NCBI GenBank assembly: GCA_013115135.1
Contig: JABANP010000022.1
Coordinates: 124,001 to 188,000, forward strand
Length of the DNA stretch: 64,000 nt
Reading direction: 5' to 3'
Origin: Perkinsus olseni
Lineage: Eukaryota > Perkinsozoa > Perkinsida > Perkinsidae
Below are positions 25,604 to 36,927 of the stretch, one piece after another (positions within the stretch are counted from its first letter, which is position 1; every line of letters starts with the position of its first letter). The translations under genes and the position numbers were made by a program. Below the pieces are notes generated by a model, which saw only the letters and a list, made by a program, of their open reading frames with translations, ran no database searches and was not told where the DNA came from.

Positions 25604-25625
25604 GGAGAAAATTTCTCCGAGAAAT
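25604..25625. repeat. 22-nt double-turn palindrome (8-bp site type)
   Basis: Core GAGAAA (25605-25610), single A, inverted core (25612-25617), single C, core again (25619-25624). The two single bases are the complements of the bases flanking the cores, so the structure equals N1-N7 + reverse complement of N1-N8 + N2-N8 for the 8-mer GGAGAAAT. It lies about 150 bp beyond the dynein stop codon. Confidence 0.9.
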
Positions 25626-25698
25626 TAAAGGGAAGACTGCACACAAGGATAGTGTCAGGCAGGCAGGCGGAGTAACATCACTTTAGCAGCCTGGGTTT

Positions 25699-25843
25699 TG
25701 CCCTACTCTCTGCCTGAGCGCAGCTCTCCGTGCTCAATACCCATGCCCCAAACTCATCCCTCTTGAAACAAGAAACATCGGTGCTTGTCGGGCTGAGCCG
25801 GTTTTCGTCGTTGGACCCAAATCTCACACACATTGTCGCACAA
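25699..25843 (+). repeat. Dispersed repeat, copy 1
   Basis: This stretch resembles 34379-34517 over about 140 bp. Shared blocks include the pattern around GCCCTAC, TGTGCTCAATA (CGTGCTCAATA here), an exactly shared CTCATCCCTCTTGAAACAAG, then AGCCGGTTT and TCTCACACACA-like ends. Both copies sit a few hundred bp beyond the 3' end of unrelated + strand genes. No terminal repeats or target duplication seen. Confidence 0.75.
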
Positions 25844-27483
25844 TAATGAAATTTCATTGTAGGAAGATAAGCGGAACTCCGTTCTTGCTTCTCTGAGACA
25901 CTTTCCTAGGCTCTCAGTAAATCAGCGTCTAGCTCTCCGATGATGAGAAGTTCTGGGGGACAACCTCCAGGAGCCCATGAGGTGCATCAACGGGGAGGGC
26001 ATCTGCAAGAGATATCCTTATCAGAGCCACCGCCTCATACACGGATGTCTGCGTGCAAGCCGAAAAACGCCACATGGTAATCACTTTTGGAGGGGCGTAG
26101 TGATGACCGCACCCCAGGTCAGTAATGGTCACACATCAGCCACTCCCGCTCCCATCACGGAAGTTCAATACATATCTTAACCTTTCACCAAACTGTATAA
26201 CACAACAAGCTCTTATTCAACGTAGCTTTTAGCAGATTATCTATCGGGATATGAGGTAGGCGCTCAATGTACCCTCACTGATCTATACAGCAGCGAAGCA
26301 ATGAAGCTAGGACACGAGACCACTCACAATAGGAGATATCATCGTGACATCACTCATTACTACAGCGCTGATATGGACGACGATACGTATACATATTCAA
26401 TGAGACAGCAATATCAAATCAGCGTGCGATAATCAACCAGACTTATGCCGGGCACGACAATACAATTGAATTCGCAGCTGAGACGACGTTGTTAATGAGA
26501 ACGAGTGGGCCGAAGAGAACACTATTGCTGATGACGAGCAGCAGCAGCAAGATCGGAGCGGCCGCAGCGGTAGGGAATAATAACTCTATGAATCAATGGT
26601 TCCATGAGCACAACGTGGACAACAGCAATGATCATAGCATAAATTACCACGGAAAAATACAACGTGAAATGTTGCAACCGTAACAACAGATGACTGATGC
26701 TACAGAAAATACGGTGGCAGTAATGCTAACTAATCATACTGGAAAATAGTAGCCCTTGAAGTGTGACGGGCCGCAGCCCGAGCGACCGATGGGTAATAGT
26801 AGCAATCGAAGAGCGACGTTACGATGTCTACAACTTGTCGAAGGGCGTTTATTACAGTCGAGTGCTCACTAGACGATATCAAACCACCTCGAGGGGCCCC
26901 GGAGGAGTGCACGGTGATATAGAGAACAACGATTCATTGATGAAGGAGCTCATGCTACTGGCCAACTCGATAAGAGCTAATGAATGCTGCTACTGCTCGC
27001 TGCTCTCGTTGATGGCTTTGTTGGACGCTGTTGTAGTAGTGGTAGTATCGGAGACCAACCAGCAATAGTGTAGGCCACACCATCTCACCTATAATTCATG
27101 ATCATCATCATCGACAACAACAACAACTGATACGCAAATAAAACAATATCAAAGATTCAGCATATTACAGGGAATAACTATATCGGGTTAATGGTACAGA
27201 GAATAACGAAAGGAGGGAGAATGAGGAGGAGGGAGAGAGACCCGGATAATCATAATAATACCATCACCAAACATGGGACCATAGCAGCAGCCATAACCAA
27301 ATAGCTGCAACCTCAACAACTACGACAAGTAGGCATGTACTACCGTCTAACGCTAGGACAACGTCATTGCATCATCATCAGCAGCGGCAGCGAGGGAGCG
27401 GCTTCTCATCCAACCAGCAAATCAGGAAGCGAGCGATGAGCAATCACGAAGTCACATAGCGTTAGAAAAGACCATATCGACCG

Positions 27484-29010
27484 CTAAGGCCCCCCTCGAG
27501 AGGAGTGTACTCGGATAGGAGGGGGCGGGCCTTCGTAGCGCAGCAGTTTGCCATTAGGACCATTGAAGCCAGCAAGTCCTCCACTAGGTGGGGAGGGATG
27601 GTGCCGATGCTCGAAGGTTGCTGGTGGTGGTGGCGGCACTGGCGGAGGGGGTGGCGGAGGAATCGCCGGTGGCGGCCCTCGGTAGCCCACTGGCGGCATG
27701 GGAGGGGGAGGCGGCGGCGGAGGGCCCGCTGGAACACATCTCGGCTTAGCAGGAGGCGGTGGGGGAGGGGAGCTCCCGCCATAGACTTGCCCGGAGTAGC
27801 GAAAATCATGCCGCTGTTATTGGCGATGGTACGGTGACCCGATGGGTAACTATTCTCAGCAGACGGGGCTATCAGCAAGAGGGCTGCCTCGAGTCTTCGG
27901 CGTGAATGCAGCGAATTGTCGATACAACCTCGGGAGTCCGGAGGGTGCTCGACATTGACGCTAGTAGTACCACATCTATAAATGGAGCTACGCCAGAGGG
28001 ACTTAGAATAGCGTTGACTACTGCCTTCCACACTCGATGAAGTGATGACGCTGCCGCTCGTCCTACTGGAACTTGTCGAGCAATCCTCGTCGCCTGGCTT
28101 GTCAAGGTTACCGAAGAAAGCATCTATGATACGGACAGTGTCACCCAGGTCATAGGCCGAGTAGCTCAGATTGGACACAGCAGGGTCTCGGCCTAGGATC
28201 TTGATATCATAGAGCCGCGGGAAGTACTCGGCCACGAGCTCACTGAACTGGCTGTGGTGGTCGGGCAAGGGCTTGCCAGTGAGAATTTTCAGCAACGACG
28301 CGAAGACGATACCACCGGAACTGACCAGCCACGCAACCTCCTCCGATAAAACGATCCCGCTTGACATGAGAAATTCCCCAAAAACGTCGTGTTCGATTCC
28401 CCTGTGCATCGCCACTGCAAAGTCGAGGCCCGCCCCGCCAACTTCCACCGAGCTGCCGAGCACTTCAACCCTATCAGCCGCGTAAAGATCCGTGAGTAAG
28501 TTGAACTTGAAGTTGAGCTTCCAACAGCACCGCCCCTGGTCCGAGGTTGGGATGGGGCGCACAGTTCCCTCGAGCGTCGGCAAAGGAGAAGCATACTTGA
28601 ACTATTTTAACGAGGTCCACGTTGGCCTTCATAAACCGGTAATTGTACTCGTCAGTATTCTCGAAAGGACCTAAGGTGCGGAAAAGTTGGTATTAGAGCA
28701 CTGCTGTTGCAATCAAGAGCGAGCGTAGCGGGTAAACCCATCCCAGCCCTGTCCGCGGCGTACCCGTTGGCCTGGCGACAATTCCCGGCAGCCTGACGTC
28801 CATCGCTATGTAGGGGTACTTCTCCACCACGTTACGCATTATCTCAGCCTCTTCCTCGAAGTTCGATGCCCAAACATCAATCACTTGTGCCTTCTCTCTA
28901 CTACCACCCCCTGGATCCCCGACCGGGCACTGGGGACAACTAGATTGAGCCCCTAGGGAAACCGCGTTCAATACGCGAGCTGTTTGCTGTTTGAAGTCCA
29001 GATATCTCAT
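27484..29010 (-). CDS. CAF1/Pop2-like deadenylase fold, probably catalytically dead
   Basis: Reads as the CCR4-NOT nuclease family (CNOT7/CAF1). Exon 1 (from about 29010) carries VIDVWASNFEEE and Y-I-A-M-D-V-R-L-P-G-I-V-A-R-P; a middle exon (about 28670-28600) reads TDEYNYRFMKANVDLVKIVQ; then FNFKFNL-like, EFLMSSGIVL and LLKILTGKPLPD blocks. The family uses a D-x-E pair here and an Asp in SGYDFGY. In this gene the first Asp stays (28798-28800) but the Glu is Arg (AGG at 28792-28794), and the second block reads SSGGIVFASLLK with no Asp. So mRNA deadenylation by this copy is unlikely; a scaffold role in CCR4-NOT is inference. The last exon is best read in the proline-rich frame ending at 27484 (runs of 6-8 Pro), reached through an intron ending near 27812. 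It is divergent from the next gene, sharing about 200 bp of upstream DNA. Confidence 0.82.
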
Positions 29011-29208
29011 GGGCCTGGCCGATGGCCGTGAGGGAAGTAAAGGACACTAAGGAGAGGAAATTATAGGGGGTTACTGGCGATTGACGCACGATTCCAAAAT
29101 CACTGTCGCACGCCTGCCCATCTTGAAATCTTGTCAAATCTTATACTTTCTCAACGCATACCATCATGATTCGCGTTTGAGCATCTGTGCGGGATCAAAT
29201 CGCTTTCT

Positions 29209-30796
29209 ATGCTGACGAGTACATGCGTGTTAGTAGGGTGGTTTGTATTGGGACAATCGTCCTTCCGCCGGGCTATGGGAGGCGACGCGTCACTGAGTGG
29301 ACGGCAGCAAGCACGTCATAGTGCCTTATTCGACTTCATCTGTCAGCCCATGAAGCAACTAGCATGTAATACCCGACTTGGGCGGCTATCACTACTCAGG
29401 GACCTTCCTTCAGGCTGGCAACTGGTGGCGGGATGCCTCTGGATGGCTGCTTGTGCCTACGTAAACTGTATCTCCCAGGTGGGCCCCTGCCCCGCTGGGC
29501 CTCCGCCCATCACCTCTCCTCAGATCTATGTCGACAAGTTTCAAAACGAGCACTACCATGGTCGGACACCCCGGAGCTGCTACCGGACTTTAGGCTTCTA
29601 CTTTCTACCCCATATTGAGATACCACACTTGGCAGACTACTGGAACGTGGCCATTGTAGTGGGCACCATGGTCCCGGTAGTAGCACTGGGCGGAAAAAAT
29701 AAAATCGGCTTTCGCGGGGAAGTTTAGTTCCGTGTTAATCGAAATCAAATCTGCAACTCAAAATCGACTTACACGCAAATGCAGCTGCAGAATCTGCTGC
29801 TAGTTCCAGAATTATTTTGGGGACATTCCCGATGCCACGCCTGTGCACAGTGCAACCCGATGGAACTGTTAAACGTGTATCCCTCAGGTTGTGTTATTCC
29901 ACCCGAAGCGGCGGAAAGTGGTAATACCCCTCCTCTTCCTCCGCCCCCAGTTCGGACCCATGTCTGTAGATTTTACGTTTCCTGGCGATCCAGGGCTCGG
30001 TATTCCTGCTGCGCAGCGCCACTATTATCGTAACATTATTGCCACCACCTTACCAACTTTGCGTCAACGTCTCAAGCCCTGACGAGAATGTACGTCCTAT
30101 CGGCAGCACAGTCGCGTGACAGCAACGCTCCGCCTGTTAGGTTTTTCTAGAGGCCGTCAAAATCGTCCTGGGCATTCGCTTCACTTGCGGGGACATCCTT
30201 TTTTCTGGTAATCTCAGGAGTATTCTCATAATCGCAAAACGCCTTGCCGTAGGTCACGCCGCGAATTTCACTTTGATGGCCCTCATCTGGTCGGAGTACG
30301 GCTACGGCTTCCTCGCAGTGGACGCAAGTACTGCCCTACCGGTGATTTGCGACCGGCCTTGCATGTCTCATGCTCAGCCACTCGGGGATATTCAGCACTA
30401 GGGGGAAGCAACCGCGGGCAGATTGGCGGTCGGCATCGCGGAGGCCCTGTCCTGCATTTTGTGTTCCGTCGGCTGCTGCCTTTGTTATGGTGGGCAGCAG
30501 CAATCTCGGGGTAGGCTTGGCCGGTCTGGTCTGCCCCTCAGCCCCCTGCCTTGCCAGGTACTTCGTCATCGTAGCGACACGGTTCCACTACACTGTGGAC
30601 GTTTTAGTAGCGATCATAATAGTGACCAAGCAGTGGGGGCTGTACCACATGTAGGGCTGGCGGTGGTCGTATCGTACCAAGACTCTCTCCCAGGTACATC
30701 CGGACGCCCCGGATTATGAGACGGCTTGGCTTCTTGCGATGGTACGAGCAGAAGCAGGACCTCGCTTCGGCCTCGGCGAAGAAGTACGGAGTTTAG
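29209..30796 (+). CDS. Sphingomyelin-synthase-like (PAP2_C) lipid phosphotransferase
   Basis: Multi-pass membrane enzyme family that moves a phospho-head group onto ceramide or a related acceptor. Seen: a hydrophobic helix LVAGCLWMAACAYVNCIS (about 29420-29475), a helix near 29640-29680, then CGDILFSG (30186-30207) joined by a 45-nt intron (30208-30252) to HAANFTLMALIWSEYGYG, giving the family motif CGD-x2-F/Y-SGH. The second active-site block is RFHYTVDV (about 30576-30605), keeping the His and Asp of H-Y-T-V-D. A last small intron (about 30653-30695) leads to a basic cytosolic tail ending at TAG 30794-30796. The start could be ATG 29209 or 29275. The stretch 29690-30145 between helices is not explained and probably contains an intron or insertion. 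Substrate unknown. Confidence 0.75.
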
Positions 30797-31135
30797 TAAT
30801 GTTGTTTGGAAGTCATTCCCTTCATACAGGACCCCCAGGATGTCCCCGGTGGGAGCGCGGACACTGTCGATTGAGATGGAGCCAATACCAGAACACCCCG
30901 ACCTCGAGGCTCTAGAGGCTGGGAAATTGGGCAGTGAGTCCACAGCATCGTTCTCCGTATTAACTACTGATTTCAACCGCAGGTTCTGAAAGTTCGACCA
31001 AGGAGAGCAGCACCGCGGCGGGGCCTCAGCTGTATGGGAGATCTCGATCGAGTAGGGAGGCACTTGCTTTCTAGCCCGCACGCTGTTATCTTTCTTAGCT
31101 CGGTTTAGCAGCGACTTCACCGACATAGACGACAC
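30797..31135 (-). CDS. Possible small Ser-rich protein, minus strand
   Basis: An open frame from an ATG at 31135 encodes about 110 residues rich in Ser/Asn/Arg before it runs into the antisense of the lipid enzyme gene. It opens with a basic helix (S-V-K-S-L-L-N-R-A-K-K). No domain recognised. Codon texture looks plausible but nothing else supports it, and the plus strand is also open over 30726-30989. Confidence 0.22.
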
Positions 31136-31982
31136 TTTTGTGATCGAGGACTCCGCCTCTGAGGTCCTGGTGTGACCCTCTCAGGATGTTCCTGTTTGTT
31201 GAAGTTGTACTAAAGTTTGCTTTTCTTGCCACCCGCTACACCCCAGGCTTTACAGTCAATACCATTCCTTCCGTAACATTCAAGTGTACGATTACTACTT
31301 GCCGCGACAGCTTATTCAGAGACGGTAGTAGTGGTGTTCAGTTCCGATGCTTTCCCTCACACGAACGTATCTATGCTGGCAACCGAAGGAAGCGTTGCTA
31401 GCTGCAGGTTGCTGAATGCATGACGGAGCGGAGGTCTCGGGCGCCCACCTCAAGCTTCCATGGTTCTCGAGGATCTTCTCGCGAGCTAGCCCCGGCCCGG
31501 AATGCTGCCTGGCCCTCCTTGATGCCTTCACTGCTGAGTACACACACCTGTTGTGGTGGCATCGACCCCCTCCCTGTTAGACGGGACACTCTGGGGCGGA
31601 GGGACAGCCGACCACGAGAGCGACTGGTCACTCTGTTGAATACGTTAGGCGAGCATCTGGCTACGTCGCTGGACGAGTGAGCTAACCCTTTTGAACGCCC
31701 TTATCGAGGCATGGGGCTAGCATCGAGGTACGGGAAGATCAAGGCAGCCGCGGCCACGGAGAAGGGTGAGGTCAGTGGGCAAGGGCAGGAAGGTATGTCG
31801 AGACCACCACAAGTAGCTAGGCTGTTGACGCTTCCGTGATGGAAGGCCCCCTTCGTAGTTGCGGGAGTTCGGAAGGTGAAGAAGACCCTTTTGGGGCGTC
31901 TCATGGCAGCCACCAACTCTGAGCAGGTGGACGACCCCTAGGGGCCGACTGACTGAGTGTTTGGTAGGCCCGGTCAGCGTTG

Positions 31983-34070
31983 ATGGAGGTTGAGAGATCG
32001 CTGAGCCGATGGGAGGCCGTCACGGACCTTGACGATTTGTGGACCAAGTCGGTGATTGCCAAGCTTGCTTCCTTCGTTGCCTACATTGCCGCATACTCGA
32101 GCCAGGAGAACGACGGTAGCCGACGGGCGGCTGAGAGAAACTCGCATCCGCCCCTGCAGAGGGCCATACTCCCTACTTCGACCCGCCTAAGTCCACCCTC
32201 AACTCGATCAAGACAGACGAGAGATTGTCGACGTGCAAGGGCAGGGTTATCGAGGTATCCTGAGGGGCTCGGAGGAGGCACGGAGAACAACACCACTATC
32301 TAGGTTGCACGAAGATTCCTCGAAGACAACCCGTACCTGTCGGCGGTGGTGGACACGGAGCTTAGAGGATCTGGTGTCTTTCTAAGTGGCAAGTATTCTG
32401 ATCGTGTTGCCGGTCATCCCTCTCTGGACGGGTCTTAGGCCCCTGGACGAAGCCCCGTGGGGGTCGACCGTCGGTGAGGATTGCGCGTTGATGCGGAGGT
32501 CTCTGCTGGCGGAGGTGTCCTTCTTCGCGTGGGTGCCTCCGATACACCTGCGACGCGTCACTCGGCATCAATTCACGATCGGGATGGTAGGAAGTCAGGT
32601 TGAAAGTCGCGAGCCTTCCCCCAGTTGGTGCGCAACACCAGGAGCTGCGCGCTCGCCACAGGAGCCTCCACAAGTGCGCTTCTCGGGCCCGGCGTGGCTG
32701 CGTTCGATGAGTATGTTGGTTAGGTCGATTCTGTGGTGGGAGCTTCCGAGGAAGTGTCTGGAAAAGAACAGAATTCACTCTGGAGTAGATCGGACGCCCA
32801 CCCAGAAGGACGCGGTCTTCGCCCGCGAGTTCGTGTGAGTTCAGCGACGGAAGTACCGTTGTAGCCCGGGATAGCAGATTTTTCGAAGTTGAGGTCGAGC
32901 AGCATGTGAAGCCTTTCCCGTGGCAGACAGACGCGGACTTTCACGCATTCTTGGATGAGGAGAAGGCCCGCTGTGCGTCCACTCGCCCTGAGGTCCACAG
33001 GACGCCCCCACGGCTTGCTCAGCGGAGAGCTCAGATTCTGCAACCGGGCCTCGGTTACCTGACCGCATCACACGTCCACGCCAGCGGCGCTACGAGTCTG
33101 CGGATAACTGCCGACATCGTAGGCGTTGCTGCCGCTGTAGCGATGCTGCCAAGCACAGCGGCAGATGTCGATCCCCGGGCTGGTCGAGAAGACGGCTCAG
33201 CTGTGCCGAGATCTCGTGTGGCTCGACTTGTCGGGGTGCGGCATCGGATACGGGGAGCTGGCAGGGATCTGTGACTCTATCCCCGCCGGGAAACTACAAG
33301 TTCGTTGGTCGTCGGTCATCAGATGAATCGACGATGGCGTCCATCAGGTGGTCGACTTGTCGAAGAACAAGTTAGACGACCGCTGTTCTCCCCTTTTGTG
33401 TTCCCTCACACACAGCCTCCTCGGCAGCCTTCGAGTCCTCAACCTGGCCGATAACCCTGGGCTAACAGGCATCACTGCAGCCTCGCTGGCCAAGTGCATC
33501 GACGGTGCAAGAAGTTCCGAGCAAGACACTCCAAATGACGTCGTTGAAGTAGCTTGTTCGAACGGGAGCGGACGAGCGAAGCCACGGCAGCTGGAGTTCA
33601 TTGACTTTACTGGCTGTGGTGTGGACGAAGAGAGCATCCAGGAAGAGCTGGACCAGGTGACTGAAGCGACAACGATCTCATCGAAGCCTCAACTTTCAAT
33701 GTTAAGGCCTTGGGAAGCTCCGGGAAGAAGCTGCCTGCTTATCGTCGACATCAGAACGACGTACAACCACCGAGATATCCTTCCAAAGTCAAAGAAGGCT
33801 TCAAGTCTGTGGATGACCTCACTTTCTTGTAGATCCCCGTTGAAGCAATCAAGCGTCATATACAGGAAGTTTTCCAGCGTGAAGATGACGTACGGTAGGC
33901 TGGAGGGCTGCTGGTTAACACGGCCTCTTTCTCTCAGGCCTCTGCATCATCGGACAAAACAAGGAAACGTTTGTTATTACTGCGGGGCACCGCCGAGCGG
34001 CATCCGATGCTCAACATGCGTGAAAAGGGCACGTGAAGTGGTGAGAAGACGAAGATATGTTGCGTTGTAA
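31983..34070 (+). CDS. Leucine-rich-repeat protein with C-terminal zinc ribbon
   Basis: Split open segments on + make one likely gene: VERSLSRWEAVTDLDDLW (31983 on), EKLASAPAEGHTPYFDPP (about 32138 on) spliced near 32260/32304 to VARRFLEDNPYLSAVV, then ARDSRFFEVEVEQHVKPF near 32860. Ribonuclease-inhibitor-type repeats follow: LVWLDLSGCGIGYGELAGI (about 33215) and VDLSKNKLDDRCSPLL ... LRVLNLADNPGLTG (33351-33470), then IDFTGCGVDEESI. A final intron (about 33896-33935) leads to an exon with CYYCGAPPSGIRCSTC, a C-x2-C-x8-C-x2-C ribbon, and an Arg-rich end at 34070. RI-type repeats bind proteins; no partner is suggested. Upstream open pieces at 31420-31920 may be earlier exons. Exon borders are approximate. 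Confidence 0.5.
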
Positions 34071-34378
34071 TCGGTTGTGGTTGTTCCAACCCGTCGGAGT
34101 GGTACCCCGGTGGCGGAAGCTCCTCGACGGAGTAGAACGTGGCTGAGCCGGTACGATGTTTCCAGTGTTGCACCACTTGGCCAAGATATTTGTGTCCTCG
34201 TCAACCCATTCGAGCCAATTAATGGAATTGCAATCGGTCTCGAACCCAAGCCTGATTGAGCGAAGAAAGATTCGGAACCTAAGGGCCCACTTTGAAGCCG
34301 GTGACACGAGCGTTCGAGGTGCTCGGGCTGCGAAGTTCTAGCCTCATCAAAACCTTTTTTGCGAAGGCCAAAGATCGA

Positions 34379-34517
34379 TTGCCCTACCCTCTGCCCGACC
34401 GCTACTTTCTGTGCTCAATAAACTTGCATAAACTCATCCCTCTTGAAACAAGATACATCAGTGCTAGTCCGGCTCAGCCGGTTTAATGGCGTCGGACTTG
34501 AAACTCACACACACAGA
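34379..34517 (+). repeat. Dispersed repeat, copy 2
   Basis: Second copy of the element at 25699-25843, same orientation, about 300 bp after the stop of the LRR gene. It shares the exact CTCATCCCTCTTGAAACAAG block at the same relative position. Confidence 0.75.
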
Positions 34518-34892
34518 TCGAGCTGTGCCGAGCGACACGTTCCATCGGCAATTTACACCGGTTATTTTTCCAGTCGAAATCGTGCGCTGTTTGGACGATG
34601 TTCGGATGTTTCATCGACAGCCGGTAGGACAAGTGGACAAGTTGTGTCAACGGCAGCTTGCGGACGTTGGTAACGTGTTCTTGGGATAGGCACAGAGTAT
34701 GAACCAACGCGACAGTGTCGCGGCGACACCAGTGAGAAGGAAGGAATGAACACAGATGAGATATGAAAAGCAATCGGAATTATGATGACTCGTGCTGCTG
34801 CTGCTGCTGCAAGTAGCGGCGGAAAACTACCATGCTATCCGGAACAACCTCTGAAGCATCCATTGCTAGAATCTGAGCAGACATCGTGTGAT

Positions 34893-35543
34893 TCAGAAGA
34901 ACAGCCCAGGATACGGCACCTCCTCCTTGGTCATCAACTTGCACTGTTTCACTTCGCACTCTTGAAGTTTGAGCGATTCCACTGGTAAATCAGTGTCACA
35001 GAGGAAAACATGCCCGAAGACTCGAAGCGGGGCTGGAAATGTTCAACTCACTCAGGTACCGATAAAGAATTTACCTTCGTGAGAGATCTGCTCGAAAAGC
35101 TTCTCGAAGCCGCCCTCGGCGATATCAATGCCCATCTCTTCCTTGAGTTCCCGATGAGCATTTTCCTCTGGGGTCTCCCCAACCCCCATAGTACCGCCGG
35201 GTACAGGATCCTGACAGCAGCAGCGTGCCCGACCGATACCCGGATCCTGATGACTACCCATCTCCCGGGCATGTAATCCTTAATATCCGTCCGCTGTTGC
35301 ACATAATACTTGCCGGTGGGTTTGTTACGGATAATCAGGTAGGTACACCTGAGCGTTCCAGGACATCCGCGAGGGTAGAGGTTAGTCGGCCGCGACTCAC
35401 GCATGGTAAAGTATCCTTCTCCTCATCTCACATCGCACCACAGCACCGATGCAATGCCCTTCGGGGGAGTACACGGGAACAACTTCATCTGAAGGAGCAT
35501 ACTCACGGTGGCGGCCGACGATCTGGAGGAGTTTGCAGACTGG
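34893..35543 (-). CDS. Nudix hydrolase
   Basis: Nudix enzymes hydrolyse nucleoside diphosphates linked to another group. Exons on the minus strand: EYAPSDEVVPVYSPEGHCIG then EMRRRILYHA (about 35505-35405), an intron, TYLIIRNKPTGKYYVQQRTDIKDYMPG (about 35360-35275), a short intron, then DPVPGGTMGVGETPEENAHRELKEEMGID (about 35215-35125). The last contains the Nudix box G-x5-E-x7-R-E-L-x2-E-E-x-G-I with all metal-binding Glu residues. A third intron leads to RVFGHVFLCDTDLPVESLKLQE and a stop at 34893. The opening D-E-V-V-x-V-x-S-P-E-G and H-R-like step recall the IPP-isomerase-like/YfcD group. The true start is upstream of 35543 or in another exon; not found. Confidence 0.8.
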
Positions 35544-35559
35544 TTATTGAAATGAATCC

Positions 35560-36330
35560 GAAAGGGATTCATCCAGGGCGAGGCTGTGCGAGAGGAGAAC
35601 CTGCCTGCGTTCAAGGCGTTGTTGTTCTTCGTGAACGATTTGCCCAATTCCCTGTGCAAGTAGATCCACCAGGCGATGATGTCCGCCTTCGGAGTCGGTA
35701 CTGGTAGCACCTGTTCAGCTCGTTCATGACCGAGAACCACGAACTTTGGAAGTCCTCATCACGCTGTTACTTCGCCTTATGACACTACCGACCTGACCAC
35801 CTAGTACCTTAGTGCCCGGACATACCTCCTCTGACTGACGACAGAGTGGGCATTTAGTATCATCACCAAAACGGAGCGTCTGACAACCACACCACCTCCA
35901 TAGCGAGAGTGCTGGAGAGCTCACATGCGTTATGTCCCGATCGCCCGTGCTCCTCTGGACTTGACTTTGGAACACAAGGGCCACTCGACTGACCAGCCAG
36001 TTCTTGTCACCGAGCTCCTTCTGGAGTTCGAAATCCTTTTGCTCCTTCGCCTGATTGACGGTGCTAGTCCGTTGAGGCCTATTGAAGCCAGCCTCTATTA
36101 CCTGCAATTCCTCGAGCCATTTGTCACCGGTGCCAGTGAGATCAATAGCCCCGAGGCTAACAAGCTGGTCCAATACAGGACGAACAGCGGCCTTGCCTGT
36201 GCAACTGCAGGCATGTACATTCACAACGTGGATACGGCAGAATGTTACTGGCATGGGATCCGCACTTAAAAGAAAACTGAGATACACAACACTGGAACTT
36301 AGCCGCCTAACTACCGGTCTAATCATCGTC
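35560..36330 (-). CDS. Unrecognised minus-strand gene pieces
   Basis: Open minus-strand segments include one with GKAAVRPVLDQLVSLGAIDLTG and WLEELQVIEAGFNRP (about 36200-36080), one with C-G-C-x13-C-P-L-C that could bind zinc (about 35885-35835), and one with ADIIAWWIYLHRELGKSF (about 35680-35620). They may be exons of one gene upstream of the Nudix gene. I cannot name a family, and the exon plan is not resolved. Confidence 0.25.
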
Positions 36331-36927
36331 ACAGTCGGCGCCCTAGTGAGCCTGCTTCAACCCCCAGCCATCCAGCGTGACAGCCACAACCCTTTCGCGG
36401 TGTTGTGATGAACCCGTTAGGGAACGACTGGCGAGTCAATCCCTCACGAGTGGCGATCGACGGCTCCACTAGCCAGTTAGTGAGGAATCGCAGGAGAGTA
36501 GCCGTTGACCACAGAACGCGACACGGTTTGATAAGAGAATACGGCTTGCGCAACTGATAGTAATGTATGAGATATTCCTGGACGACCGCTGCGCCGGTGA
36601 TGATGTTGAATAGGGTATAATGATGTCCTATGGGTCGACACGCTGACTAAGATAAGTCTATGCCTCCCTGATGCTCTAGTGGCCCTTAAATAGCTGCAGG
36701 GGCACGGCAGATGAGCCGATCGACTGACTTGTAGGTTGGGCAACTTCGAGTCACGGGAGAGGTTGGCAGCGGTCGCGAGGCTCGTAATAATGCGGGCATC
36801 GCAACAATGATATAGCTTATGGTGGTATGCCGTGCCACTGGGAGAACGAAGCCGAGGTTGACTTCGCACAGACTTCGTAAAAATCCCTCGGTGGGGCGAC
36901 GCAGTATGAGCAAAGAGCCTGATGGAG
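36331..36927. other. Interval with no convincing gene
   Basis: Only short overlapping open frames on the minus strand, without motifs. Likely the 3' flank of the elongase gene and the 5' flank of the minus-strand gene to its left. Confidence 0.4.

Larger units (their letters stand above)
25452..27483. other. Intergenic interval downstream of dynein
   Basis: About 2 kb without a supportable gene. It contains a 22-nt double-turn palindrome (25604-25625), a copy of a dispersed repeat (about 25699-25843), an AT-balanced stretch rich in CAA/CAT/ATC steps (26.2-27.4 kb) and only short unconvincing open frames. The plus-strand gene upstream and minus-strand gene downstream converge here, so both 3' UTRs probably fall inside it. 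Confidence 0.6.

Noticed and set aside
27121..27420. Possible CRISPR-like or satellite array in the CAA/CAT-rich stretch
   Set aside because: Only low-complexity trinucleotide steps, with no regular unit or spacer.
30186..30216. Loss of the catalytic His in the sphingomyelin-synthase-like enzyme (SGN for SGH)
   Set aside because: A 45-nt GT-AG intron directly after SG restores SGH in the right frame.
35547..35570. ATGAATCC-GAAAG-GGATTCAT hairpin
   Set aside because: Five-nt loop, not the single-base geometry; no flanking T run, so not a convincing terminator or footprint.
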